A DNA stretch of 47,426 nucleotides from JALYNX01 sp035292685 (GCA_035292685.1 DATDPP010000057.1:1-47426); one strand, 5' to 3'; positions 8,443 through 17,602 are shown, numbered from the stretch's first letter. Program-made: numbers and translations. The notes: generated from the sequence alone by a model not told the origin.

Positions 8443-10122
8443 ATGTCCCTGCTCATCCAGTCACGGCGACGGAGCCTTCTCCTTGCCCTCGTCGTCGTGA
8501 CAACGACGATCCCCCTGCCGGCCACCCTTGCGAGCAACGGCGGCTTCACAACCGATTCCGAACCGATGATTGTGGGGGACTCGACCGACACCAGCCATGG
8601 CTGGAAGGTGGCGCCCCTCCTCACCATCGGCGAGACATCTTCCAACGGGCGGTCGGTGAACGCACACGAGCTCGGCTACGAGATCCCGGGGAACCTCGAT
8701 GGCATCGGCGCCTTCAGGCTGAACAACGACACAGTCCGGGTGCTGGTCAACCACGAGCTTGGGGTGGGGAGCGGGTATAGCTTCCAGCTGGCCAACGGGC
8801 TGGACCTGACCGGGGCCCGGATCAGCTATTTCGACATCAATCCCAACGACCGGAAGGTGATGGGAGGCGGGCTCGCCTTCGACACGATCTACGGCCGGGA
8901 CGGGACCGTCGTCGACGAGCTGTCCGACCTCGACGACAAAGGTCTCAGCCGCTTCTGCTCCGGTTCCTACTGGCCGGCCAACCTGTTCGGCCTTGATCGT
9001 GGGTTCGCCGACCCGATCTATCTCACCAACGAGGAGGGATCAAGCTCGGCTGACGGCCCGGGCGGAACCCATTTTGCCCTCGACCCCGCCACCAAGACCC
9101 TCTGGGCGTTGCCCGACCTGGGCCGGGGCTCGTGGGAGAACGCTGCGCTCCTCGACACCGGGCGCCAAGACACCGTCGCACTGCTCCTGGCCGACGATCA
9201 TGGCGCCAGCGCGGAAGGCTTCGCGGCAAACCCGGCGCCACCGCTCTACCTATACGTGGGGAAGAAGGCCGAGGGCGGCACGTTTCCCCAACGCAACGGG
9301 CTGGTCGGCGGCCAGCTCTACGTGTGGAAGGCCATGAGCGGCGTCACCGACCCGAGCGGAGGCTTCAACGGAACCGGTGACGTCGAGAGCGGGTATTGGG
9401 AGCCGCTCACCGTCAACAAGGGTGCCGCCGCCGGTTACACCGCAGACGGTTACGCCACCGACGTCACCCTGCGTAGGGGGGCTGCGGCAGTGGGCGCCTT
9501 CCAGTTCTCTCGCCCCGAAGACATCGCCACCAATCCCGAGAACGGGACCCAGGCGGTGATGGCATCGACCGGGCGGGCCGACATCTTCGACAACTCGGAT
9601 GTCTGGGGGAGCACCTACCTCATCGATGTCGACTTCGTCTTCCACGGCGCCGTGTTCGATCCAGTGGCGAGCAATACCGAACTCACCGTCCTCTACGACG
9701 GGGACGATCCGGGCAACATGCAGGAGGGTCTGCGCAGCCCTGACAACGTCGACTGGGCCGATGACGGCCGGATCTACGTCCAGGAGGACGACTCGGCAGG
9801 CTTCGCCATCCACGAGGCTTCGGTGTGGCGACTGAACCCAAAGAGACCGGGGTCGGCCATCCGGATCCTGGAGATGGACCGCAATGCCGTCCCGACCGGG
9901 CAGATCGACGAGGAGCCAGGCGATGTGGGCCGCTGGGAGTCCTCGGGCGTGCTCGATGTCACCTCTCTGTTCAAGACCAGGAAGGGCGAGACCCTGCTTA
10001 TCCTCGACGTTCAGGCCCACAGCCTCACCAGCGAGCTCATCGCCGGCGCGGGCCTGGTCGACGGTGGGCAACTCTTGTTCGCCTCGCATCGTCGCCCGTT
10101 GCCTCGAGGACGACACAGATGA
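8443..10122 (+). CDS. Secreted PhoX/DUF839-like protein
   Basis: 559 residues. A basic start (SRRR) and hydrophobic core ending in LPATLAS (about residue 31) form a Sec-type signal peptide; the RR is not followed by a full Tat consensus. The mature part has beta-propeller-like features of the PhoX/DUF839 family: NHELGVGSGY, TNEEGSSS, SRPEDIATNPENG and SPDNVDWADDGRIYVQED. PhoX members are calcium/iron-dependent alkaline phosphatases, but the metal ligands could not be assigned with certainty, so phosphatase activity is an inference. The C-terminal basic end (HRRPLPRGRHR) is unlike the rest and may come from a frame slip in the last codons. No Shine-Dalgarno precedes the ATG. Confidence 0.72.
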   Translation: MSLLIQSRRRSLLLALVVVTTTIPLPATLASNGGFTTDSEPMIVGDSTDTSHGWKVAPLLTIGETSSNGRSVNAHELGYEIPGNLDGIGAFRLNNDTVRVLVNHELGVGSGYSFQLANGLDLTGARISYFDINPNDRKVMGGGLAFDTIYGRDGTVVDELSDLDDKGLSRFCSGSYWPANLFGLDRGFADPIYLTNEEGSSSADGPGGTHFALDPATKTLWALPDLGRGSWENAALLDTGRQDTVALLLADDHGASAEGFAANPAPPLYLYVGKKAEGGTFPQRNGLVGGQLYVWKAMSGVTDPSGGFNGTGDVESGYWEPLTVNKGAAAGYTADGYATDVTLRRGAAAVGAFQFSRPEDIATNPENGTQAVMASTGRADIFDNSDVWGSTYLIDVDFVFHGAVFDPVASNTELTVLYDGDDPGNMQEGLRSPDNVDWADDGRIYVQEDDSAGFAIHEASVWRLNPKRPGSAIRILEMDRNAVPTGQIDEEPGDVGRWESSGVLDVTSLFKTRKGETLLILDVQAHSLTSELIAGAGLVDGGQLLFASHRRPLPRGRHR

Positions 10123-10153
10123 AAGGCTCCGGGTCCTCCCTTACCGACCGCAG

Positions 10154-11623
10154 TTAGTGAGTGAAGATCCGGAAGACGTCGGGTGAGGGGAGACGAAGCA
10201 TCTCGATGTCGACGATGGTTGTGGTGTTGGGAACGATCCACTTCTTCAGTGCGCCATGATCGAGTTGCAGCCGGAACGGAACATGTTGGATGTCATTGGT
10301 TTGGGGCTCGTTGCCCTCGATCTCGAGGATCACCCCGTCGATCTCGTCGAGCTGATCCTCCCAGGCCCTTGTCTCGCGGTTCCATTCTCTGACCCGTAGG
10401 AAGAACGTGTGCACGTTGTTCGACTTCCCGTTGCGGTGTGTGTGGACGATGAGATCAGCAAGGTCCTTGCTCCCGGTGGCCCCGGGGGGGCGCCCGAAGT
10501 AGATGTCATAGTCGGTGATCGTCCGCCCGTCCTGGTCGAAGAGACGGACGACGACCTGGCTGTGGGCGTCGTACTGAGCCTGACGGGTCCACCCCTTGCT
10601 GCCGAAATGGCCGCCCAGGGTCGCGGCGCGGGCTTTTTCGAGAGACCGGGCCGTTGTGTCGTCGAATGGTTGTCGTCGGCTGCGCCATTGGGCGACACTC
10701 CTGGTTTCCAACGCCTGCTTGACCAGCGGCTGGATCTCGTCGCGGTTCTTCGACCCTGAGATGATCCCGAACTCGTTGCCCGAGTGGGCGGTGTTGTAGG
10801 GAATGGCGAATGGAATCGCCTCGCGACCGTCGACACCGGGGATGGAACCCTGGACCCGGGTGTAGTAGTCGGCCGAGGCGGGGAGACGGGTGCCGGATCG
10901 ATCACCCTTTATCTGCTGCGTGGTGGCCTTGCGACCGGCCTCATTGGCCTCATACCGGGCATAACTGAAGTTCAGGTTCGAAGCCGGAACCCGGACCACA
11001 CCGTCCGAACCATCCTCCTTCGCAAAAGGGATCGGGAATTCGAACCAGCGTGCACTGGCCTGTGATCCGATGATCACGAATTCTCTGACCCCGCGCTCGG
11101 CCATCGTTTGGCCAGGTTCGAGGAAATGGAGGTGGAGGTCGAGTGTCTCCGATGACCCCAGCTCAAGCGCCTCGAGCACCCGGACTCCGGCTTCGGAGCC
11201 GGTGAAAACCTCCCGACCCCAGCGAGCGAGCCGGTTCTTGCCCACATGAGCCCATCCACTCCCGAGGTTGGCGCCCGCCAGGTAGATCAGGTTGCGAATC
11301 GGCTGGTTGGCCCCCGCGAACCGTCCAAGCCAGGCTCGCACCACCAGCGCTCCTGTGCTGTGGATGATCACATGAAAGGAGCCCTTCATGAGCTTCGGGT
11401 AGTCGGTCCGCAGCGCGCGATCCATGGCCCGGGCGATGTCGTCGAGGCCGATCCCGTCCTCGAGAGAGATGTACCGGGCAAGATCGAGCTCGAATACCGA
11501 GCGTGCCCCGTATTCCTGACGGAGCCACGCCGGCAGACTCCCATATATCTTGGCGGCTGAGTCCCGAGTGGTGTTCGTGCCGGCCTCGGAGCCGTACCCG
11601 TGAATCAAGAGGATTGGCTCCAC
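10154..11623 (-). CDS. Lipase/esterase-like alpha/beta-hydrolase with C-terminal beta domain
   Basis: 489 residues. The N-terminus PILLIHGYG is the oxyanion-hole strand of alpha/beta-hydrolases, and the nucleophile elbow is IIHSTGALVVRAWL. The Ser and the second Gly of GxSxG are present, but the first Gly is replaced by Ile, a variation seen in PGAP1/lipase-type proteins. No signal peptide is visible, so it is probably cytoplasmic. Beyond about residue 345 an extra region rich in beta-strand patterns and aromatic residues (DIYFGRPPGATGS, FFLRVREWNRETRAWED) suggests a second domain of unknown role. Substrate not known. It converges with the PhoX-like gene, leaving 31 bases between them. Confidence 0.75.
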   Translation of the reverse strand: MEPILLIHGYGSEAGTNTTRDSAAKIYGSLPAWLRQEYGARSVFELDLARYISLEDGIGLDDIARAMDRALRTDYPKLMKGSFHVIIHSTGALVVRAWLGRFAGANQPIRNLIYLAGANLGSGWAHVGKNRLARWGREVFTGSEAGVRVLEALELGSSETLDLHLHFLEPGQTMAERGVREFVIIGSQASARWFEFPIPFAKEDGSDGVVRVPASNLNFSYARYEANEAGRKATTQQIKGDRSGTRLPASADYYTRVQGSIPGVDGREAIPFAIPYNTAHSGNEFGIISGSKNRDEIQPLVKQALETRSVAQWRSRRQPFDDTTARSLEKARAATLGGHFGSKGWTRQAQYDAHSQVVVRLFDQDGRTITDYDIYFGRPPGATGSKDLADLIVHTHRNGKSNNVHTFFLRVREWNRETRAWEDQLDEIDGVILEIEGNEPQTNDIQHVPFRLQLDHGALKKWIVPNTTTIVDIEMLRLPSPDVFRIFTH

Positions 11624-11704
11624 CGATGCTCCCTATGTTTCTGGTCGGCGCCGAAGGCTAACTGGCTCGGCGTACGAGCCCTACTCGGCTGACCTCGGCG
11701 TCGG

Positions 11705-12240
11705 CTACATGCGAGATGCCATGAGCCGGGCCAGATCCTGCCTTATCTGCTCGATGTCATCTTTAGCGGTGCCATAGATTTGTACCTCGGCGATGCGGGA
11801 GCCTTTCCGGACCGCGATCACACCGTCGAGGATCCCTCCAAGTCGAATGGCCTCGTCGCCGCTACCCGAAAGCTCGCTGTTCGGAGATTCCGGCGTGCCA
11901 AGGTCTCCGTAGAACGCCCAGTCGTCCTCCGTAAACGGCTGGAGAGTCAGAACCACTGCGGAGATAATGGTGGGGTCCTCGGCCTCCCAGGTGCACGTGT
12001 CGAGGTCGGCGTCGTACACCCCAGCCTTGATCGGTCTTCCGAACGCGTCGCTTATCTCCTCGGAGGTGAGGAGATTGCAAGGATCGCCGAGATCGTCTTC
12101 CTCACAGGGGCGAGCGTGGCATCAGAGTTGGTGGCGCCGGTCACCGTGTCGAGCGTGCCCTCGCTCCCTCCGGTTGAGCCTCCACAGGCCACAATCGCTA
12201 CCGGGAGCATCAAGACCAGGAGCACAGGTCGCAGTCTCAT
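11705..12240 (-). pseudogene. DUF3558-like lipoprotein, reading frame broken once
   Basis: The ATG at 12240 opens a lipoprotein signal (MRLRPVLLVLMLPVAIVAC, lipobox IVAC) followed by a Gly/Ser/Thr-rich linker. That frame then ends early at a TAA near 12052. A second frame supplies the body: CEEDDLGDPCNLLTSEEI, AFGRPIKAG and DTCTWEAED, ending at 11705. DPC-LLT-EEI-FG-P...C-W is the DUF3558-type layout, with two Cys likely disulfide bonded outside the cell. The two frames join by adding one C to the CCCC run near 12108, which restores about 178 residues. Either a single-base deletion or a consensus error explains the break. Function of the family is unknown; it would be anchored on the outer face of the membrane. 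Confidence 0.72.
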
Positions 12241-12301
12241 GTGACACCGCCTATCGATATCGCGCTGCGATCGTAATCGGCTGCCTTGCACTGCACCCCT
12301 T

Positions 12302-13534
12302 TCAGGGGGCCGTTTCCTCTTTGGTGGGGAGAGGGACGGTGCGGAACCAGCTCCACAGGGTGAGGTCGTAGACGCTCTTGAGGAGGCCCGCGATGAGGAA
12401 TGGCAACCCGCCGGTCACGGTGAACATGAATCCGGCGACCAGCGGGCCGATGGGCCGGACCAGGTAGCGGGCGGTGTTGGTGTAGGCGATCGCGGCGGTG
12501 CGTTCCTCCGGTCCGACCAGGGTCATGACGTAGGCCTGGCGGGTGGGAATGTCCATTTGGGACAGAGCCGCCCGGGCCAGAAGCAGCCCGGCGGCAACCT
12601 CGAGATTGGGGGCGAAAGCGACGGCGGCGAGCAACAGGTTGGAGGGTAGATGGGTGAAGACCATGGTGTTGAGCAGACCCCAGCGACGAGCAATCAGCGG
12701 GGCCGCCAGGAATGACGCGGTCTGGACCACCCCGACCGCGGCGAATACGGCTCCGACAGCTGCGGTGCTGGCCCCGTGCCGATCGATGAGCCAGAAGGCG
12801 ATGAAGGTCTGGACCACGAACCCTCCGGCGAAGGCGTCGAGGCCGAACAGACCGGCGAGCAAGGTGACCACCCGTCGCGACGGGCCCAAGGGGGCGGCCC
12901 TCCCACGCCCCGTCATCAGCTCGACCGACGGGCTCAACCGGCGGGCGATGATCATCCCGGCGGCGGCAATCGGAACCAGCAACAGGAACCACACCCGGTC
13001 GGCGGGGGCTCCGCTCCAAACTTCCCGGGTGAGTTGGGGGATGGCGGCCGAAAGGGCCCCTAGCGAGCCGGCCGCAGCGGCGATGGCGTTGTACCAACCG
13101 AATCCGGCGGCCAGGGCATTGGTATCGAGCCGTCCGGAGAGCATGGAGAGTTCCAGGGAGGTGAAGGGGCCGGATTCGACCACCTCGGCGGAGAGGGCGC
13201 CGGTGAGGGCCGCCGCCACCAGCACCCAAAGCGGCACCGCGCTGGCGAAGACCAGTCCGGAAAGGCCGAGCGCCAGATAGAGGGTCAAATAGCTGCGGCG
13301 GCGGCCCCAACCGTCCGCCCATCGGGCGATCAGCAGTTGGGCGATGACCGTGCCGGCCACCAGCGCTCCCAGCACCACCCCGACGCTGATCGAGGTAAGG
13401 CCCCGCTCGGCCAGGGTCGAGGCCAGCAGCACCGACCCGAATCCGTAGCCGAAGGCGCGGAACGCCTGGGAAGTCAGGACCAACCGGACGTCGGGCTCTA
13501 TCGACACCCGCTGATCATTGCTCAGGGGATTCAC
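12302..13534 (-). CDS. MFS transporter
   Basis: About 410 residues with 10-12 hydrophobic segments. Start chosen at GTG 13534, which overlaps the TGA of the upstream hydrolase-cyclase gene as GTGA; this implies translational coupling and avoids a 15-residue extension of low plausibility. RWADGWGRRRSYL after the second helix is the signature loop A of the major facilitator superfamily. A second related loop (ARRWGLLN) lies in the C-half. Conserved residues do not reveal substrate or direction; drug or metabolite efflux is possible. The stop codon sits in a small hairpin (CCCC TGAAA GGGG) at the end of the three-gene operon. Confidence 0.85.
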   Translation of the reverse strand: MNPLSNDQRVSIEPDVRLVLTSQAFRAFGYGFGSVLLASTLAERGLTSISVGVVLGALVAGTVIAQLLIARWADGWGRRRSYLTLYLALGLSGLVFASAVPLWVLVAAALTGALSAEVVESGPFTSLELSMLSGRLDTNALAAGFGWYNAIAAAAGSLGALSAAIPQLTREVWSGAPADRVWFLLLVPIAAAGMIIARRLSPSVELMTGRGRAAPLGPSRRVVTLLAGLFGLDAFAGGFVVQTFIAFWLIDRHGASTAAVGAVFAAVGVVQTASFLAAPLIARRWGLLNTMVFTHLPSNLLLAAVAFAPNLEVAAGLLLARAALSQMDIPTRQAYVMTLVGPEERTAAIAYTNTARYLVRPIGPLVAGFMFTVTGGLPFLIAGLLKSVYDLTLWSWFRTVPLPTKEETAP

Positions 13535-14880
13535 CGCCGGGCGTCTTCCTGGCCCTGTCCCACCCGATACAGCCGCCAACTGCCGGGGACACCCTTCAGA
13601 TCATGCTCCCCGGCATCCTCCAGGGTGAGGCCTCCGCCAGCCGTCAGGTCTTTGACGGTTTGTGAGACCAGGATCTCCGATGGCCCGGCCTCTGCCATGA
13701 TCCGGGCCCCGGTCGACACCGCCAGGCCGGCGCATTTGCCGTCGGCGATTTCACACTCGCCCGTGTGCACCCCGGCCCGGATCGCGATTCCCAGGGATGC
13801 CAATTCGGCGACGATCTCTTTGGCGCAGTCGATGGCTCGCCCCGGGGCATCGAAGATGATGTAGAAACCGTCCCCAGCCGTGTCCTGCTCCAGGCCACCG
13901 TGACGTGCCAGGTTACGGCGCACGATCACGTGGTGGTCTTCGACCAGCCGCTTCCAGGCCCGGTCACCGAGGGTGGCCTGGAGCGTGGTGGAGTCGACGA
14001 CATCGGTGAACAGAACGGTGGCCAGGATGCGGTTTGTCTGCGCCGCCGGCCGCGTTCCGGTGACGAACTCCTCGACCTCGTCCAACAACGCGTCGCTGTC
14101 GCCGGCGAAGGGGAGATGATCGTTGCCGGGCAGCTCGACGTATCGGGCCCCGGCGATGTGGTCCGCGACATAACGCCCTTGAGCCGAGGGCACGACCAGG
14201 TCGCCGCTCCGGTGCAGCACCAATGTCGGAACATGGATCGCGGGGAGGACCTCGCGAACATCGAGATCGGTCAGGATCTCTGCCAGTTCCCTGTAGGCGG
14301 CGGGGGTGGCCACCAGGCGCTCGAAGCGGGCCCACCATCTGACGAAACGCTCGTCCTCTGCCAACGACGGCGCCTGGACAGAGAGGTTCTTGCCGGTGCC
14401 CATCTCATCGAGGAAACGGTTGAAGAAGCCCGCTTGATCCTCCGAGCTCATCGCGTCCGGGAAATCCGACGAGGCCACCCGCTTGACCGTCGGGGCGTAG
14501 AGGACGAGGGCCTGGGTGCGCCCCGGGTGGGTGGCCGCAAACAGCATCGACATGGTGGCCGCTCTGGCGACACCAAACACGATTCCGCTTTCCAGGTCCA
14601 CCGCGTCCATTACCGCCGCCATGTCGTCACGTTGTCGTTCCAGGATCGGCATTTCAGACCCTCTTTCCGACAAGCCGACGCCACGCATGTCGAAGAGGGT
14701 GAGACGGGCGAAAGAGGCCAGTCGACCGAGGAAGTGCGCCCAACGAGGCTCGTCCCACATCACATCGAGGTTCGAGAAGATCCCGGAGGAGAAGATGAGA
14801 TCGGGTCCCTCCCCAACCGTCTGGTAGGCGATGTGGATATCACCACTCTCGGTGTAGTGGGTATCAGGAGTCCCAATCAC
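13531..14880 (-). CDS. Hydrolase-cyclase fusion paralogue with degenerate hydrolase active site
   Basis: 449 residues; GTG start overlapping the stop of the upstream protease gene as GTGA. Same architecture as the protein at 1999-3324: an alpha/beta-hydrolase domain (1-270) then a class III cyclase domain (about 285-440). The nucleophile elbow reads FGVARAATM where the paralogue has FGHSEGGNM, so the catalytic Ser is Ala105 and the elbow glycines are lost. The acid region (HRSGDLVVP) and the C-terminal GNDHLPF His remain. In the cyclase domain the metal Asp residues are kept (LFTDVVDSTTL, TAGDGF), while the adenine-selecting Lys is absent (EQDTAGDGF). The hydrolase half is therefore more likely a ligand-binding sensor than an enzyme (inference). 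It sits between a CPBP protease and an MFS transporter. Confidence 0.87.
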   Translation of the reverse strand: MIGTPDTHYTESGDIHIAYQTVGEGPDLIFSSGIFSNLDVMWDEPRWAHFLGRLASFARLTLFDMRGVGLSERGSEMPILERQRDDMAAVMDAVDLESGIVFGVARAATMSMLFAATHPGRTQALVLYAPTVKRVASSDFPDAMSSEDQAGFFNRFLDEMGTGKNLSVQAPSLAEDERFVRWWARFERLVATPAAYRELAEILTDLDVREVLPAIHVPTLVLHRSGDLVVPSAQGRYVADHIAGARYVELPGNDHLPFAGDSDALLDEVEEFVTGTRPAAQTNRILATVLFTDVVDSTTLQATLGDRAWKRLVEDHHVIVRRNLARHGGLEQDTAGDGFYIIFDAPGRAIDCAKEIVAELASLGIAIRAGVHTGECEIADGKCAGLAVSTGARIMAEAGPSEILVSQTVKDLTAGGGLTLEDAGEHDLKGVPGSWRLYRVGQGQEDARR

Positions 14881-15608
14881 GAGTCGAACCTACCGGGCCG
14901 GTTAGTGGCTCTCCTCCAGGCGGCCACGCCCGCCAGGTACAGGGCGCTATTGAATGCGGCATGTGTCATCCAAGGTGCGATCAGGCTTCCCGACCGCTCC
15001 CTCATCCAGCTGAGCCCAAGGCTGGAAACGCCGGTGAGAACCGCCCCGGTCAAGACCACCGTGGCTCTCGACCTGGGGCCGCCGAGACGGGGACCGAGCG
15101 GGTTGCCGGCCAATGCCTGCCTGGCGGGGATCAGGTGCCAGACCACAAACGTCCCCGCGGTGACGGCGGCCGCCTGGGGTGAGGAGGCTCCGGATCGTCG
15201 CCACATCCCGTAGATGACGCCGCGGAAGGCCAACTCTTCGAACAGAGCCGTTCCCAAAGGAAACCGGACCATGGTTCGGAAGACGACGTCATTCGGGCGT
15301 TGACCGGCGGCGCGTTCGTCCAGGAGATACCTGCGAGTCTTCGGAAAGGCTCCCGCTCCCACCGCCACCGCAGCGGCCATCGCGACCCCCGCCGTCCCGA
15401 GCCGGAAGCCATCTGGCGCCTGAGTCGGCTCCAAACCCAGGTCCTCCCAGGTGCACCCGTGGCGGCGGGCCAAGGCAAACAAGCCGAGACCGGCGACCAG
15501 GTTGGCGGGAACGTAGGCGCGGGGCGGGACCAGGAGATTCTGGATCAGGTTGTATCCGCCGATGCCCAAGACGGCCGCCATCCGACGATCAGCTTGCGCC
15601 ATTGGCAT
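14877..15608 (-). CDS. CPBP-family intramembrane metalloprotease (CAAX protease-like)
   Basis: 243 residues, several hydrophobic helices. The three conserved CPBP motifs are present in order: FEELAFRG (EExxxR, about residue 123), FVVWHL (FxxxH, about residue 156) and HAAFNSALYL (HxxxN, about residue 217). These bind the catalytic metal within the membrane. Relatives process prenylated proteins, bacteriocins or anti-sigma factors, and the substrate here is unknown. It is the first gene of the operon CPBP protease, hydrolase-cyclase, MFS transporter, linked by 4-base overlaps, so the three products are probably made in fixed ratio. Confidence 0.85.
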   Translation of the reverse strand: MPMAQADRRMAAVLGIGGYNLIQNLLVPPRAYVPANLVAGLGLFALARRHGCTWEDLGLEPTQAPDGFRLGTAGVAMAAAVAVGAGAFPKTRRYLLDERAAGQRPNDVVFRTMVRFPLGTALFEELAFRGVIYGMWRRSGASSPQAAAVTAGTFVVWHLIPARQALAGNPLGPRLGGPRSRATVVLTGAVLTGVSSLGLSWMRERSGSLIAPWMTHAAFNSALYLAGVAAWRRATNRPGRFDS

Positions 15609-15665
15609 CGAGGTTAAGCCGAGGACCGTCCCAAACCGGCCGTTGCGCAGGAGACTGCAGGCGTC

Positions 15666-16311
15666 ATGCCACCCGCTGTAGGTTCGATCGTTGAACTCGG
15701 ACGTCGTGGCCAGTTACAGAAGGGAAGGCGACATCACCCCCGGTCTTCGGTCGATCGACGCTCCGCGCGTGGTTCTCACCTTGGTGTTGTGGGTCTCGTG
15801 CTCGCTTTGTTCGCCCTGATCCTGCTCCAGGCGGACGGGTGGCTTGCGATTGCATCGGGGGTGGTCCTGGCCGTGGTGTCGCTCCAGTCGCTGGTGCAAG
15901 AGGTCTGGATGGTCTATTCAAGCCTGGTCGCCAAACCCAGAATGTGGGCCCAGCCTTTGGACGGGGCGTGGGTTGCAGGTTTGTCTTCCGTGCTCGACCT
16001 GGGCCCGGGGCGAGGTCGCTTCCTGGCCATGGTTGCCGATCGGGCCCCGGATGCCCTTTGAGGACGATGAATTCGATCTGGTGGCTGCAACATTGGCCGT
16101 TCACAACGTGGAGGGCGACTCGGGGCGTGGCGAGGCGGTGCGAGAACTGGCCAGGGTCACCAGTTCGACGGGGCAAATCTTGATCCTCGACTTCTCCGGA
16201 ATCGATCTGTACGCGTCCGAGCTGCGGGTCGCCGGATGTGATCCACAGGTTTCGGGCTCGATCAGATCCATGTTTCCCTGGTGTCGGGTCGTCCAAGCTT
16301 CACGCAAGTAG
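15666..16311 (+). pseudogene. SAM-dependent methyltransferase remnant with internal deletion
   Basis: The first part reads membrane-like (VVGLVLALFALILLQADGWL) and then into VWMVYSS, KPRMW and the SAM-binding motif I VLDLGPGRGRF, ending at a TGA at about 16061. A different frame continues at once with MPFEDDEFDLVAATLAVHN, which in intact relatives lies some 50-60 residues further on. The C-terminal methyltransferase strands (ILILDFSG, CRVVQASRK) follow to 16311. The junction falls at about 16050 (gatgccc). The segment between motif I and the FxDxxFDLV motif is missing and the frame is shifted, so no active methyltransferase can be made. Intact relatives are actinobacterial class I methyltransferases with an N-terminal membrane hairpin. 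Confidence 0.75.
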
Positions 16312-16322
16312 GGCTGCCAGGT

Positions 16323-17513
16323 TCAATCGGGGAGTTGGGGCACCGTTAGGCCCTGGTCCTTGCCGAGTAAGACCGCACGGGTCACCGCGGACGATCCGAA
16401 TCGGTGTTGGACGTCGTCGAGGGCGGTATCAAGCGCATTGCCGACATCACCGTCGAAGGGAAACTCGAGCTGAAGCGCCTGGTCGTTGTCGAGGTTGGCC
16501 ACCGCGATCCCGATCAGGGTGAGACCCTGGTCCTCGATCATGGGCAGTGCATCCGCCAGCAAACCGCGCACTGTGGTGAGGATGATTTGAGTCTGGGCGG
16601 TCGCCCGCGGCAACGTGTGCGACCGGGTGGCCCGGGAGTAGTCGTCGAAGCGCATTCGAAGCGTGACGGTCCGACCGAACCGACCGGCGGTTCGCAGCCG
16701 GCGGGTGACGCGGTCGACCAGCCCGACCAGGATCACATCGATCTCCTCCGGTGATCTCGGCGAACGTCCTAGGGCACGCTGTGACCCGATCGAGCGTCGC
16801 CGCCGGCCCACCTGCAACGGCCGGGGATCGAGGTTGTGGGCCAGGGCGTGGAGGTGGCGGCCCGAGGCCCGACCGAGCATCGAGACCAGGGTGGTTTCGG
16901 CCAGCTGGGCGACTTCACCAACGGTCGTGATCCCGCGGTCGTGCAATCTGTCGGCAGTCACCTTCCCCACGCCCCAGAGCCTCTCCACCGGGAGCGGGTG
17001 GAGAAAGTCCAGCTCGTGTTCGGGGGGCACCACCAGAAGCCCGTTTGGCTTGGCGACGCCGCTCGCCACCTTGGCCAGGAACTTGGTACGAGCCGCCCCC
17101 ACTGTGATCGGCAGGCCAACTTGCTCTTGAACCTGGTTTCGCAACCGGGTTGCGATCGCGGCCGGGGTGCCCGAGACCCGCCGCAGCCCGCCCACATCGA
17201 GGAAGGCCTCGTCGATCGATAGTCCTTCGACCACCGGTGTGGTGTCATTGAAGACTTCGAAAACCGCCTTGCTCGCCTCGGAGTAGACCGACATCCGGGG
17301 CTGGACCACCACCACAGCCGGGCAGAGCCGGCGGGCTTGGGCACCACCCATGGCGCCGCGGACTCCATACGCCCTGGCTTCGTAACTGGCCGCCAGCACC
17401 ACCCCGGACCCGACGATCACCGGGCGGCCCCGAAGCCGAGGGTCATCCCGTTGCTCGACCGACGCATAGAAGGCGTCGAGATCGGCATGGAGGATCGAGG
17501 GCTCGCTCCGCAT
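16323..17513 (-). CDS. dinB: DNA polymerase IV (Y-family translesion polymerase)
   Basis: 396 residues from ATG 17513 (MRSEPSILHADLDAFYASVE); an in-frame ATG at 17549 is possible but would place the SOS box inside the gene. Catalytic palm motifs are intact: the first metal-binding Asp in ADLDAFYASVE, SIDEAFLDV around residue 107, and the helix-hairpin-helix region WGVGKVTADRLHDRGI. The little-finger domain follows (residues about 225-345). The C-terminus does not show a clear QLxLF clamp-binding motif; ALQLEFPFD at about 350 is the nearest match. It copies past DNA lesions with low fidelity. A perfect LexA-type palindrome abuts the start, so control by the SOS response is very likely. Confidence 0.93.
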   Translation of the reverse strand: MRSEPSILHADLDAFYASVEQRDDPRLRGRPVIVGSGVVLAASYEARAYGVRGAMGGAQARRLCPAVVVVQPRMSVYSEASKAVFEVFNDTTPVVEGLSIDEAFLDVGGLRRVSGTPAAIATRLRNQVQEQVGLPITVGAARTKFLAKVASGVAKPNGLLVVPPEHELDFLHPLPVERLWGVGKVTADRLHDRGITTVGEVAQLAETTLVSMLGRASGRHLHALAHNLDPRPLQVGRRRRSIGSQRALGRSPRSPEEIDVILVGLVDRVTRRLRTAGRFGRTVTLRMRFDDYSRATRSHTLPRATAQTQIILTTVRGLLADALPMIEDQGLTLIGIAVANLDNDQALQLEFPFDGDVGNALDTALDDVQHRFGSSAVTRAVLLGKDQGLTVPQLPD

Positions 17514-17527
17514 CGAACATATGTTCG
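17514..17527. promoter_or_regulatory. LexA (SOS) box upstream of dinB
   Basis: CGAACATATGTTCG is a perfect 14-base palindrome matching the actinobacterial/Gram-positive LexA site (CGAAC-N4-GTTCG). It immediately precedes the dinB ATG on the minus strand, so bound LexA would block transcription or a leaderless start. The divergent XRE gene starts 112 bases to the right, outside a typical single-site repression range. Confidence 0.85.
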
Positions 17528-17602
17528 TCCCAGAGAGGCCGAATGGCAAGAGGCTCGCGGGGTCCCGCTGCCCTGTTCAAGGTATGAGGTGACGTTATTG
17601 CA

